64,000 bases of DNA from Polynucleobacter sp. es-EL-1 (GCF_018687975.1 NZ_CP061310.1:744001-808000); one strand, 5' to 3'; positions 24,323 to 33,076 are shown, counted from the stretch's first letter. Notes: generated by a model not told the origin, from the letters alone. A program made the numbers and translations.

Positions 24323-24846
24323 GTGCATTGATTCACCTGGCACTGAGCTTTGCCTTACTGTCGATTCTGGCAGTGGGTGGGGGAACTGCGGTATTGCCGG
24401 AGATGCAAACAGTCTTAGCGCAGCAGTTTGGTATTAATCACACCCAATTTGTTCATATTTATAGTATCGGCCAGCTAGCACCGGGACCTAATATGTTGAT
24501 GGTCCTCGTGATTGGCTATCAAATTGCAGGGCTGATAGGGGCAGGAGTGGTATTACTCTCCTTTTTCTTGCCATCGAGTTTCTTGTGTTTTTATGTTGGC
24601 CGTCTGTGGAATCGTTTTGGGGAAAATCCTTGGAGACGTTCCATTCAAAATGCATTGGAACCTATTTCAATCGGCCTCATGGCTTCCGGAGTCTATGCTG
24701 TGGGCAAGGCTTCTGTTGTAGGGGGAGTGACTGCAGCGCTAGCTTTAATAACTTTTTACCTCATCCTCAGAACCAAAATTAACCCGGTACTGGTTATTTT
24801 GGGTTCTGGAGGACTTGGTGCATTACTGATGGCGTATTTGAAATAG
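24319..24846 (+). CDS. Chromate transporter, C-terminal-half subunit (CHR family)
   Basis: The 175-residue protein is the partner half of the split chromate transporter. It has the matching pattern LAVGGGTAVLPEMQ and GQLAPGPNMLMVLVIG, the inverted-topology version of the FGGG and PGP motifs, and about five membrane segments. It starts within the last codon of the previous gene (ATGA overlap), which implies coupled translation. It ends 7 bp before the convergent TonB-dependent receptor gene, with no visible terminator. Confidence 0.85.
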   Translation: MSALIHLALSFALLSILAVGGGTAVLPEMQTVLAQQFGINHTQFVHIYSIGQLAPGPNMLMVLVIGYQIAGLIGAGVVLLSFFLPSSFLCFYVGRLWNRFGENPWRRSIQNALEPISIGLMASGVYAVGKASVVGGVTAALALITFYLILRTKINPVLVILGSGGLGALLMAYLK

Positions 24847-24853
24847 TCTCTGT

Positions 24854-26929
24854 TTAGAAAGTACCTCTTAAGCCCACCATAACACTTCTCCCTGGTTGTG
24901 GAGCGTATAGTCTCACAGCCATTGGTGTGGTGGCATAACGAATTTGCTCATTGAGTAAGTTCTTCAAATTCATATACACAGTCCAATTCACATCCTTAAT
25001 CTTCTCTGTGTATGAGATGCCTGCATTCAAGAGGTTGTAACTTGGTGCGGGACCTTGTTCCCATGCGGCCAATCTATTTTGCTGATAGCTATAGATGTAA
25101 GTTGCATTGGTGAGCCAGCCATTACGCTGATGGGCAATTTCAGCGCCTAAGCGAGGAGCTGGTTGAAGTGGCAGGTTTCCACCAGCATCAAATGTTCCTT
25201 GGGAGGCATCACCAAAAATACGCCCACCAACACCATGCTGACGCCAGTTATAGGTTAACTCACCCTCAATACCTTTAATGGTAGCTGCTGCCTGCTGTGC
25301 AACTACTACTGAGAAGTCTTCTACCTCTGGAACGGACTCACCAGTATAAAAACCATAGATGTAGTTATTAAAGCGATTGGCATAAAGACTGGCTTTACCG
25401 CGTAATAAGCCGCTAGTCTTTTGGATATTAAATTCTAAGTTGTGCGAAGTTTCTTTATTGAGATTGGGATTGCCAATATCAAAGGTTGCTGTAGATTCAT
25501 GTGCGCCGTAAGAGTAAAGCTCTTGAGCGCTCGGTGCACGCTGGGAAACAGTGTAAGCAACACCAGCTCCATGACCTTGCATAAAGTTCCATAGGCCACC
25601 CGCAGAGTAGGACATTAAATTGAATGTCCGATTTTGCAGCGTAATGCTCGGTGTATCTGCACCAGTATTCATTGGCTCTGGAACTAACTCTGTGCCTAAG
25701 TTTGGTTTTTGCGCAACGTTGTTATAACGTAGCCCTAAGTTACCTTGCAGGGAATTCCATCTACCTTCTTCAATCCAAAATAGCGCATTGGAATTAGTCT
25801 TGGTTGGTGGAACAATCGCATAACTTCCAGAGCCCACTTCAGTAGCATTTAAAGATGATGCGGTCACTTGTGCGCCAAAGGTACCTTTCCAGCCCGCCAG
25901 GGGGTTATGCGTTAATTCAAAACGCGCTTCATTGGCAAGATTCTTCCATTGGGAGGCTGCTTCCCCTTGGTTATTAAATTCAGTATGGTTGTAATTCGTG
26001 TTGGCAGCACTAAATTTAAAAGAGGAGAACCCTGCAAAAGGATCGCGTGTCTGATGTTGTAAATCGTAGCGATTTTGGGATTGATTAATCGATCCGCCTT
26101 CGGGCGTTGGAATTCCATAGTTATTATTCAAGCGCTCAATCGAAATACCGGTATAGCCCGATTTTCCAATATAGGATGCGCCAACGCCGAGATTATTTTG
26201 ATTGCTAAAAGTATTGGGTAGCTTGCCAGTGTAGTTAGTGGCATCAGCGCCTTCAGCTGGAACTGTCCATCCGCCTGGCGACTGAATTGAGTTTCCAGGA
26301 ATGGTGTAATTGTTCGCATTATTGATTGCCGTATCAACGTGCACCGCTACTGAACCAAATGCCCCATCTACCTCTAGGGCTCCAGCTCTACCGTTATTAA
26401 CGGTCTCATAGCTGGTGTTGACAGCGCCAGTTGGACGATCTGGAAGATTGGTCAAAATACGATCATTAACCACGTTGACCAAACCACCGCTTGAGCCTGA
26501 GCCATAGAGCAGAGCAGCAGCGCCACGCAAGATCTCAATCTGATGCGTATTTTGCATATTGTTACCAACGGCATGATCCTGTGAGATGTTGGATACATCA
26601 CCCACAGACAGACCATTTTGCAAAATTTGGACACGGGGACCTTCAAGACCTCGAATCACGGGACGAGATGACCCTGCGCCATATCCTGTTGCTGATACAC
26701 CAAGCTCATTGGCAATGGTAGCTCCAAGAGTAGTGCCTAATTTATTCAGGAGTTCATCCCCCTGCAAAATCTTGGTTGGCGTCAAAATACTTTGGGTGGC
26801 CTCTTGTGATCCAGTGGCGGTTACTTCTAATGAAGCTTCAGATTGGGCTAAAGCACTTGTGCTAACAAGGCTTGAAACGAGAATGTAGATTAGCTTGTGC
26901 TTAGCTACATTTTTATGAATTGGGTACAT
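24854..26929 (-). CDS. TonB-dependent outer-membrane receptor, ZnuD-like (probable zinc uptake)
   Basis: The 691-residue precursor has a signal peptide ending near STSALA, then a plug domain with SRPVIRGLEGPRVQILQNG, the DHAV segment and IEILRGAAALLYGSG...GGLVNVV, which closely fit ZnuD-type receptors for zinc or haem. The rest is a 22-strand-barrel-sized region ending in a terminal Phe (RGTF). It lies downstream of a small His/Cys-rich protein on the same strand. A Zur site is expected but I cannot identify one. Substrate is inferred from the plug sequence. Confidence 0.82.
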   Translation of the reverse strand: MYPIHKNVAKHKLIYILVSSLVSTSALAQSEASLEVTATGSQEATQSILTPTKILQGDELLNKLGTTLGATIANELGVSATGYGAGSSRPVIRGLEGPRVQILQNGLSVGDVSNISQDHAVGNNMQNTHQIEILRGAAALLYGSGSSGGLVNVVNDRILTNLPDRPTGAVNTSYETVNNGRAGALEVDGAFGSVAVHVDTAINNANNYTIPGNSIQSPGGWTVPAEGADATNYTGKLPNTFSNQNNLGVGASYIGKSGYTGISIERLNNNYGIPTPEGGSINQSQNRYDLQHQTRDPFAGFSSFKFSAANTNYNHTEFNNQGEAASQWKNLANEARFELTHNPLAGWKGTFGAQVTASSLNATEVGSGSYAIVPPTKTNSNALFWIEEGRWNSLQGNLGLRYNNVAQKPNLGTELVPEPMNTGADTPSITLQNRTFNLMSYSAGGLWNFMQGHGAGVAYTVSQRAPSAQELYSYGAHESTATFDIGNPNLNKETSHNLEFNIQKTSGLLRGKASLYANRFNNYIYGFYTGESVPEVEDFSVVVAQQAAATIKGIEGELTYNWRQHGVGGRIFGDASQGTFDAGGNLPLQPAPRLGAEIAHQRNGWLTNATYIYSYQQNRLAAWEQGPAPSYNLLNAGISYTEKIKDVNWTVYMNLKNLLNEQIRYATTPMAVRLYAPQPGRSVMVGLRGTF

Positions 26930-26986
26930 TGCATTCTTTCACTCAAATACGCGCATTCACCGGGAATGGCGAAATAAAATAAATTA

Positions 26987-27003
26987 CCAAACAAAACGTT
27001 TGG
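26987..27003. repeat. Perfect inverted repeat upstream of the ZnuD-like gene
   Basis: CCAAAC at 26987-26992 and GTTTGG at 26998-27003 form a 6-bp inverted repeat around AAAAC. It lies between the small His/Cys protein gene and the receptor gene. It could be an operator or a weak transcription stop on the reverse strand, where an A/T-rich stretch follows. It does not resemble the Zur consensus I know. Confidence 0.4.
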
Positions 27004-27017
27004 ATTATTTAGGAGAT

Positions 27018-27383
27018 TTACAGAGTGAAAGAGGGTGGGGCTCTAGATTGATATAGCTCAACATGAATGCGATCTGCTCTAGAAGAATCAGATGCATTTA
27101 GCGTTTGGTTGGCAGGCTTGGTGCCAATAAAAGTATTGCTATCGGACGCAATAAAACCAGCAAGGGTCAGGGCATCCAGCAGGTGACAGGTAGCTGAACC
27201 ATGCTGTGCATTTGGGTTCTGATCATGGCAGCTTAGCTCAATATTTTGAGCGTGAATACCGGAGTGATTAATGCTGTGAGCAAAGCCAACCCAGTGCGTG
27301 CCAATTAAGCTAGCTAGCAGAAAACCGAGGAAAATCCATCCACGGAATTGTTTGCTATTTTTGCTTAAAAATGAGGCGACCAT
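27018..27383 (-). CDS. Small exported His/Cys-containing protein, possible metal handling
   Basis: The 121-residue protein starts at an ATG (27383) as MVASFLSKNSKQFRGWIF and has one hydrophobic helix (about residues 15-33), then HSINHSGIHAQNIELSCHDQNPN and ATCHLLDALTLAGF, with several His and two Cys that could bind metal. The frame stays open upstream through the antisense of tRNA-Pro, but that part is spurious. It resembles short Proteobacterial proteins found beside zinc receptors, whose function is unknown. It probably shares a transcript with the downstream TonB-dependent receptor gene, 89 bp away. Confidence 0.6.
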   Translation of the reverse strand: MVASFLSKNSKQFRGWIFLGFLLASLIGTHWVGFAHSINHSGIHAQNIELSCHDQNPNAQHGSATCHLLDALTLAGFIASDSNTFIGTKPANQTLNASDSSRADRIHVELYQSRAPPSFTL

Positions 27384-27443
27384 GGACGATATCTTACAGT
27401 ATTTGCCCCTGTGAGCCTTCTCGGTGTAGAATATCGATTCCGT

Positions 27444-27520
27444 CGGAGTGTAGCGCAGCCTGGTAGCGCACCTGCTTTGGGAGCAGGGGGTCCAAGGTTC
27501 GAATCCTTGTACTCCGACCA
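27444..27520 (+). tRNA. tRNA-Pro (anticodon TGG)
   Basis: A 77-nt cloverleaf. The acceptor CGGAGTG pairs with the 3' end before the discriminator base and CCA, the anticodon stem CCTGC/GCAGG holds the loop TTTGGGA with anticodon TGG, and the T loop is GTTCGAATC. CCA is encoded. Confidence 0.97.
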
Positions 27521-27558
27521 CTTTTCTTTAGTTTTACGAATTTCAGTCCCAGTACATA

Positions 27559-27636
<78 letters not shown>

Positions 27637-27728
27637 CATAGTTCTGCCTCATCCTTCTAAATCAACGCTTTGCAGTCAATCTCACTTTTTGAGACAGCAT
27701 TCGCTTAGTTGACCAATATAGCGAAAAC

Positions 27729-27767
27729 TTGTCCAAAACGCCAGTTTGTTGTCCAACTACTTGTCCA
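27729..27767 (+). repeat. Three TTGTCCA repeats near the left att site
   Basis: TTGTCCA occurs at 27729-27735, 27749-27755 and 27761-27767, in the same direction, with starts 20 and 12 bp apart. Short direct repeats close to an att core are often arm-type sites of tyrosine integrases. The rest of 27637-27976 holds no gene that I can support. Confidence 0.4.
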
Positions 27768-27976
27768 GATTTCTGTCTTGTTGGGCTTGATAGGGGGGTA
27801 TCGGCAGTCTGCTCTATTGATATAGCTGAACCCGACTAGATTCACGAAAAGCATTAAAGGAATCTTATTTGGTTGTTTTTTAGTTGAATATTGTGAAGGG
27901 CATTAAATATGCCATGAATGATAGTTATACTTCACTGTTATGCATAAAAAATTGCATTAAATTTTTAGCCCCACTT

Positions 27977-29455
27977 ATGAAAATCCAGCCCCCCAAAAAA
28001 AACCTCCTAAATTTTTGCGCCTTTTTAACTTTTTTTGGTTCATATAATGTATTTGCTGATTCGACTTTCCAGTTGGAATGGTCTGGAGCTAGCTTTGGAA
28101 ACTCTGCAACAGCAATAGGCTCTATTACGCTAGATTCAACTGGCCTATCTTATTTAACTGTTCCAGATTCAGGTCCTGGTAGCGCTTCACCATCCACTAG
28201 CGTCGGAGTGTCTGCTTTCACCATGACAATTAATGGTGCAAGTGGCGCGTCTACAATTTCGTTAGCTAACAATGGTGGGACATTTTATCTCTGGACTCCT
28301 ACCGCCCTCAATTTGAATGCCCAGCTAATCGGTCAAGCCCTAGGCAGTGGTAACACATATGGCTTATCAAATTCAGTTTCGGGAGATTTTAATTATTTTC
28401 CCGCCTCTGGATATAGCGGGGGAGGAAATTCTTATTTTGAATTCATGACTGCGGATGGTGAGCAATTACTCCTTACTTACTTTCAAATAATGAATCTTGG
28501 GCCTTCTATAGCCAACACTAACCAATCTTTAATTAACAGCTCAGCTATCTTGCAAGGTACATTTACTTTGCAAAATACTGTGATGGTCAATAGCTTTACG
28601 TATGACTGCCCTGTATTTGATAAGCATGGTATCTGTGTATCTGCTGGTGGTCGTAATACTGCAGTGCAAGCCCAAGGCATAAACAACACGAGTGGCTTAA
28701 TCATTGCCTCTTATCGTTTAGACAAGAATAATTCTCGTATTGGCGCTTATGCAGACCAGAACTTATCTGTAAGTGGTCCAGGCGCAGTTCAATTAGGCAA
28801 CAACACTCCCATGATGGGACTCTTTGGTGTGTGGAGTGAGCGTCCTGATGGAATTGGCGCAGAAGTTAAAGTCTCAGCAGCTTATGGTCAAAAAAGCACA
28901 ACCGTTAATCGTGGGGTAGTAGGTACTGGCGCAGATGCTTCTGAAGCAGGCAGTGGTGGTTCAAACTTAACAAGCCAAGGCGCACAAGCAGTAGTCAAAT
29001 ATGGCTTTGGTGTGATGCAAGATGTGGTGGTGTCTCCTTATGCTGGCATTCGTTATACCCAGAACAATATGGGAAGCTATACCGAAGCAACCTCTTCAGC
29101 CGTTACCGCACCATTAGCATATGGGGCGCTTAATACCAATGCAACTACTGCCTTAGCTGGTGCAGAAGCTAAATATAGAGGTATTCCCAAAACTACTCTA
29201 TTTGCTAGTGCTGGTGTAGAAACCGATACCAATACCGCTAATGGCTCGTATAACGCTAGCAATTCTTCTATTGGGGCATTAAACCCAGTGAACTTTAATC
29301 CAAATCCGGTCAAAACTAGACCAACTGCAACTGTGGGCGCCTACTATGACATCGTCAAGAATCAGCGTTTAGGAGTAACCGGCATTTATCGTCAAGAGCC
29401 ATTTCAAGCAGTCTCAACAACTACTGTGATGGCGACATATACGATTGGTTTGTAA
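27977..29455 (+). CDS. Autotransporter-like outer-membrane protein on the tRNA-Arg element
   Basis: The 492-residue precursor has a signal peptide (hydrophobic LLNFCAFLTFFGSYNVFA). A Ser/Gly/Thr/Asn-rich passenger-like region follows to about residue 215 with one Cys pair (YDCPVFDKHGICVS). The last ~250 residues resemble an autotransporter beta domain (RLDKNNSRIGAYADQNL..., GVWSERPDGIG..., and a final ATYTIGL). The frame is open upstream to 27884, with ATGs at 27914 and 27977; 27977 is chosen because the signal peptide then sits at the N-terminus, though no good ribosome-binding site is seen. It is the only gene between the 44-bp repeats; a surface role is likely, the ligand unknown. Confidence 0.65.
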   Translation: MKIQPPKKNLLNFCAFLTFFGSYNVFADSTFQLEWSGASFGNSATAIGSITLDSTGLSYLTVPDSGPGSASPSTSVGVSAFTMTINGASGASTISLANNGGTFYLWTPTALNLNAQLIGQALGSGNTYGLSNSVSGDFNYFPASGYSGGGNSYFEFMTADGEQLLLTYFQIMNLGPSIANTNQSLINSSAILQGTFTLQNTVMVNSFTYDCPVFDKHGICVSAGGRNTAVQAQGINNTSGLIIASYRLDKNNSRIGAYADQNLSVSGPGAVQLGNNTPMMGLFGVWSERPDGIGAEVKVSAAYGQKSTTVNRGVVGTGADASEAGSGGSNLTSQGAQAVVKYGFGVMQDVVVSPYAGIRYTQNNMGSYTEATSSAVTAPLAYGALNTNATTALAGAEAKYRGIPKTTLFASAGVETDTNTANGSYNASNSSIGALNPVNFNPNPVKTRPTATVGAYYDIVKNQRLGVTGIYRQEPFQAVSTTTVMATYTIGL

Positions 29456-29491
29456 AGATAAGCCGTCTGGCTTTATTACTTTTCGTGAGAG

Positions 29492-29513
29492 ACCTGCTTT
29501 GGCAGGTTTTTTG
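29492..29513 (+). terminator. Rho-independent terminator after the autotransporter-like gene
   Basis: ACCTGC (29492-29497) and GCAGGT (29502-29507) form a stem with a TTTG loop and a T-run to about 29512. It lies 36 bp after the stop codon. The remaining bases to 29601 show nothing else. Confidence 0.85.
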
Positions 29514-29601
29514 TTGTATTGTTTCGCCGCTGCAGTATCCACCTAAATGGCGAGCTTAAAATTCACATCTAGCACTTACATCCAAGCCTTCTCTAATACT
29601 C

Positions 29602-29645
29602 TCTAAGGCGTAGGTCGCACGTTCGAATCGTGCTGGGCAGGCCAA
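29602..29645 (+). repeat. Right att-like direct repeat (tRNA-Arg 3' end copy)
   Basis: An exact copy of 27593-27636. It carries the anticodon-loop part, variable region, T arm, acceptor 3' strand and CCA but no 5' half, so it is not a functional tRNA. Confidence 0.9.
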
Positions 29646-29712
29646 ATTTCCTCAGTTTAGTGCTACTAAAGTACGCCCACAGCAGCTCTATTTAAGTTCG
29701 CATCAAGCTGAA

Positions 29713-30471
29713 TTAAATAAGATTTACGCGCCCGCTCGGTAAATCGTAAATTGCTCCGACAATCTTAAGATTCCCTTTCTTTACTCGCTCGCTCAATATG
29801 GGGTTTGACTCCTTTAGTCTTTCAACATTTAGTCGAACATTTTCAACCGTAGCTGCGTTAATGAGGTCCTTGCCCTTGGATTTTTTGCTAGCCTCTCTAA
29901 CGGCTGGAGCAAGCGCTGTGGTTAAAGCTTGAATGTGCCCTGGGAAAGATGCATTTTGTGTATATGCCTTTATTGAAGCGTCAATCGCACCACAGCTCGT
30001 ATGCCCTAAAACCATGATTAAGGGAGCGCCTAGAACGGCAGTCCCGTATTCCAAGCTGGCCAAAATATCTGTGTTAACAAAGTTACCGGCTACACGCGCT
30101 ACAAAGAGGTCGCCGCGCTCTTCGTTGAATGCTAACTCAGGACTAATGCGAGAGTCGGCGCAACTGAGGATACAAGCGTAAGGATTTTGACCGCGGGCAA
30201 GGGCGCCCCTTGTTTCATCTACATTGATTTGCAATGTTTTACTTTTTACATAAACAGCATTGCCTGCCATGAGGCGAGAAAGCGCTTGATCCGGATTAAG
30301 GACATTTTCCGATTTAGGGGGATTGGCGGGTTGAGCAAATGCAACGCCTGCCGATGCTATGAGTCCGCCAACAGAAAGCAGACCTGCCGACCTTAGAACA
30401 GTTCGCCGAAGTGGATCATTCGGTGATTGAGAAGCTCCATTTATTTTATTAGCGTTACATAGGGTGCACAT
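29713..30471 (-). CDS. Exported beta-class carbonic anhydrase (Tat signal)
   Basis: The enzyme interconverts CO2 and bicarbonate with a zinc ion. Zinc ligands are Cys104, His157 and Cys160 (SCADSR and GHTSCGA), with the Asp106-Arg107 dyad. The 252-residue precursor starts with a Cys-containing leader, then the twin-arginine motif RRTVLRS (Arg22-Arg23), a hydrophobic stretch and AFAQ, so it is probably folded with zinc in the cytoplasm and exported. Such periplasmic forms are less common than cytosolic ones. A divergent TSUP gene lies across a 313-bp gap. No Rho-independent terminator is seen before the att-like repeat. Confidence 0.88.
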   Translation of the reverse strand: MCTLCNANKINGASQSPNDPLRRTVLRSAGLLSVGGLIASAGVAFAQPANPPKSENVLNPDQALSRLMAGNAVYVKSKTLQINVDETRGALARGQNPYACILSCADSRISPELAFNEERGDLFVARVAGNFVNTDILASLEYGTAVLGAPLIMVLGHTSCGAIDASIKAYTQNASFPGHIQALTTALAPAVREASKKSKGKDLINAATVENVRLNVERLKESNPILSERVKKGNLKIVGAIYDLPSGRVNLI

Positions 30472-30784
30472 AAGCCATCTTCCTAATAAGATTTATTTCA
30501 ATTGAAGTGAGTACAACTATTTAGCTAAATCCGGAATTGACGCATACCTGACTGCGTGACAGTTAACACCTTTCTAGATCTTATACCAATCATTTCATAT
30601 GCATAGTTTTAAAAAAGCCACCCAATTTATTCATTAATGGGCGGGTGATAGTTAGGAGTCGCTGTAAGAACCAGGTTTAATGGTGACTGGGTTGGCTAGA
30701 AATCATATTGCAGATTTCAACCGCCGTTTTACAAAATTGCATTTCTATGGAGTAGACTGGAGATTCACACAGATTAGGCTCGAA
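30472..30784. other. 313-bp intergenic region, no gene seen
   Basis: This gap between the divergent carbonic anhydrase and TSUP genes must hold both promoters. AAGCCACCC (30616-30624) and GGGCGGGTG further on give a partial hairpin. AGGAAG just before the carbonic anhydrase start (on the reverse strand) is a good ribosome-binding site. Open frames running into the TSUP gene from 30680 lack family similarity. I see no Pho box. Confidence 0.5.
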
Positions 30785-31549
30785 ATGCCAATAGAACTTT
30801 TATTAGCCGTGGGTGCCGGCTTAGTTTGCGGATTTCTCAATACGGTAGCTTCAAGTGGCTCTGCCGTCACTCTTCCTCTATTAATGTTTATGGGTTTTGC
30901 CCCATCTATGGCCAATGCCACCAATCGTGTTCCGGTATTAGTTGGCGCGCTCATTGCTTCTATTACGTTTTTCCGTGCTGGTGTGATCGATTGGAAGTTG
31001 GCTTTTAAGATTCTGACCCCCACTGCTATTGGCAGTATTGCTGGTTCAGCACTTGCAGAATATATGCCTGAACAGGACATAAAGCTCCTTATTACCATTG
31101 CGGTACTTTGCGCGTTTCTATTAATCTTCTCTGGCCTAAAGAAATTAATCGAAAAAGAATTTGAAGAGGGTGTACGTTTTCGCTATTTTGAGGTTTTGGT
31201 TCTATTTGCGGTCGGCTTTTGGCTGGGGTTAATCGTTCTTGATGGCGCAACTTATATGCTATTGGCCTTGATTGCATTCATTCATTTGCCATTAGTAAAG
31301 GCAAATGCCTATAAAAATTTAGCCATCCTTGTAACCTCTGCCATTGCTTTGACATCATTCTCAATCAAGGGAGAGGTCAATTGGGAGGTTGGCGGATTAA
31401 TGGCGCTTGGTAGCATCGCAGGAGCTTTCTTAGGTGCGAGGCTGTCCTTAAACCCCTTGGCTAAGGCATGGACATTCCGCTTTTTGGTGGCAGTGATTTT
31501 GTTAGAGTTAATCCACTTAGGTATTCAGTATTTTCACGAGCTAATGTAA
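30785..31549 (+). CDS. TauE/SafE (TSUP) family membrane transporter
   Basis: The 254-residue inner-membrane protein starts MPIELLLAVGAGLVCG and has about eight hydrophobic segments with the glycine-rich halves (AGLVCGFLNTVASSGSA and ASIAGAFLGARLS-type, here GSIAGAFLGARLS) typical of TSUP transporters of sulfite, sulfonate or related anions. The frame is open back to 30680, but the ATG at 30785 gives the family N-terminus. It is followed 5 bp later by a glutathione S-transferase gene, which suggests a shared transcript. Substrate unknown. Confidence 0.82.
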   Translation: MPIELLLAVGAGLVCGFLNTVASSGSAVTLPLLMFMGFAPSMANATNRVPVLVGALIASITFFRAGVIDWKLAFKILTPTAIGSIAGSALAEYMPEQDIKLLITIAVLCAFLLIFSGLKKLIEKEFEEGVRFRYFEVLVLFAVGFWLGLIVLDGATYMLLALIAFIHLPLVKANAYKNLAILVTSAIALTSFSIKGEVNWEVGGLMALGSIAGAFLGARLSLNPLAKAWTFRFLVAVILLELIHLGIQYFHELM

Positions 31550-31554
31550 TAGGC

Positions 31555-32163
31555 ATGTTGCCAATTTTGTATTCCTATCGCAGATGTCCTTACGCCATGC
31601 GTGCTCGCATGGCCTTAAAGTACGCCGATATTAAATACGAACATCGAGAAATTGAATTGCGTAATAAGCCGCAATCGATGTTAGCAATATCCCCTAAGGG
31701 AACGGTACCGGTTTTCACGGTGGATGACCTGGTGCTCGAACAAAGCATAGACATCATGCGTTGGGCTCTAACAAAGACAGACCCTGATGGATGGGGAACT
31801 GTTGATGAGCGAGTAGCCCAAATTTGGATTGATCGCAATGATGGCCCATTTAAGGTTTTGCTTGACCAATACAAGTATCCCAATCGCTACCCAGAGTGCA
31901 AGCCAGATGAGGTTCTACAAAGCCCATTGAACGAGATGCTCGTGCCACTGGAGGAGGCGCTTAAGGTGCAGCAGTATCTATTGGGTGACCGAATGACTTA
32001 TGTTGATATCGCTATCTTTCCATTCATTCGCCAATTTGCCATGGTCGATCCCCAAAGGTTTGCTAGCTTGCCGTTACATTCTGTACAGCAATGGTTGAAC
32101 AGGCATCTTCAATCTGAGCTATTTCTCTCGGTGATGCAAAAGTATCCCAGCTGGCATGATTGA
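31555..32163 (+). CDS. Glutathione S-transferase family protein
   Basis: The 202-residue protein has an N-terminal thioredoxin-like domain (MLPILYSYRRCPYAMRAR, with a CPYA active-site-like motif), the cis-Pro region SPKGTVPVF, the glutathione-binding LEQSIDIMRW, and an all-helical C-terminal domain (YVDIAIFPFIRQFA). The frame is open upstream into the TSUP gene, but the ATG at 31555 fits the family. It lies 5 bp after TSUP. The CPYA motif suggests thiol-disulfide or glutaredoxin-like chemistry of the omega/beta type; the substrate is unknown. Confidence 0.85.
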   Translation: MLPILYSYRRCPYAMRARMALKYADIKYEHREIELRNKPQSMLAISPKGTVPVFTVDDLVLEQSIDIMRWALTKTDPDGWGTVDERVAQIWIDRNDGPFKVLLDQYKYPNRYPECKPDEVLQSPLNEMLVPLEEALKVQQYLLGDRMTYVDIAIFPFIRQFAMVDPQRFASLPLHSVQQWLNRHLQSELFLSVMQKYPSWHD

Positions 32164-32171
32164 TAGCTTAC

Positions 32172-32549
32172 TTATATACCCATCTCTTTAAAGACTTCTT
32201 TGGCGCAACGAAAGCTATCAATTGCAGCAGGGACACCGCAATAAATTGCGGTTTGCAAAAAGATTTCTTGGATATCTTCCTTAGTGAGTCCGTTATTGAT
32301 AGCGCCTTTCACATGAAGCTTCAGTTCATGAGGGCGATTTAAGGCAGTGATCATAGACAGATTAATGATGCTGCGAGTTTTGCGATCTAAACCAGGACGA
32401 TTCCAGATTTCATTCCAACAATATTCGGTAACCAATTCTTGCATCGGCATATTAAATGCATCTGCATTTTTAATGGAGTTGTCGACATACTCTGCACCTA
32501 ATACCTCACGACGGGTTTTTAAGCCTTTTTCAAATGCCTCTTTATTCAT
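32172..32549 (-). CDS. Carboxymuconolactone decarboxylase family protein
   Basis: The 125-residue protein resembles PcaC (gamma-carboxymuconolactone decarboxylase): RTRSIINLSMITALNRPHELKLHVKGAINNG and EIFLQTAIYCGVPAA are the family segments (here RKTRSIINLSM). It has the single-domain PcaC form and not the CxxC peroxidase motif of AhpD. No other protocatechuate pathway gene is nearby, so a true catabolic role is uncertain. It is convergent with the GST gene, 8 bp apart. Confidence 0.82.
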   Translation of the reverse strand: MNKEAFEKGLKTRREVLGAEYVDNSIKNADAFNMPMQELVTEYCWNEIWNRPGLDRKTRSIINLSMITALNRPHELKLHVKGAINNGLTKEDIQEIFLQTAIYCGVPAAIDSFRCAKEVFKEMGI

Positions 32550-32623
32550 GATTATTCCTTTTAGTTTGAGCGTGATGAATGACGCTATATTGCCACTATT
32601 CAGAGTCTCGGGTTTAGCCTAGA

Positions 32624-32980
32624 ATGATTCAGATGAACAATAGACAAGCCCGCAGCATTCTGATCACATTAATTTCTCTGGGCACTTTAGTGGCCTGCTC
32701 GGCAGATAAGTTGGAGGCGCGTTTGCAAGCTGACCCGCAATGCAAATCGCAGATCAATCCCAAAACAGGGGCGCTGATGCCTTGTCCGGGTTCGGACAAA
32801 GAGTTTTATAGGTCGATTCCTGCGCTGAATACAAAAGCCCCGGCACCCACCCGGGAGTCCGCTTCTGGGTCAACTGCAATTTCTCAGTCAAGTCTTGTAA
32901 AGCCCTTGGCTGCACCGGTAGAGTGCAAGCCTAGTTTGCATCAAAAGTCTGGCGCTTTAATGCCATGCCCAGCCCCATAA
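32624..32980 (+). CDS. Small lipoprotein with a duplicated GALMPCP motif
   Basis: The 118-residue precursor has a lipoprotein signal with lipobox GTLVAC (the Cys near residue 25). The mature part contains two copies of a motif: CKSQINPKTGALMPCPG and CKPSLHQKSGALMPCPA, each with two Cys, joined by a Pro/Ser/Thr-rich linker. Two pairs of cysteines in an envelope protein suggest disulfides or metal binding. I recognise no family. An alternative ATG is at 32633. It is followed 96 bp later by another lipoprotein gene. Confidence 0.65.
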   Translation: MIQMNNRQARSILITLISLGTLVACSADKLEARLQADPQCKSQINPKTGALMPCPGSDKEFYRSIPALNTKAPAPTRESASGSTAISQSSLVKPLAAPVECKPSLHQKSGALMPCPAP

Positions 32981-33076
32981 GTAGCAAAAATGCCTTCTTC
33001 ATTTCAACAAGGTATGATGGCTAAAACTAGCCCAAAGGCTAATATGAAACAGACCAACCATTTCAAGGGAAATCAA

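Noticed and set aside
27384..27521. N-terminal extension of the small His/Cys protein, reading VGVQGFEPWTPCSQ
   Set aside because: It is the antisense of tRNA-Pro, a common spurious translation. The ATG at 27383 is used instead.
29602..29645. A second tRNA-Arg gene
   Set aside because: Only the 3' part from the anticodon loop is present; no acceptor 5' strand or D arm.
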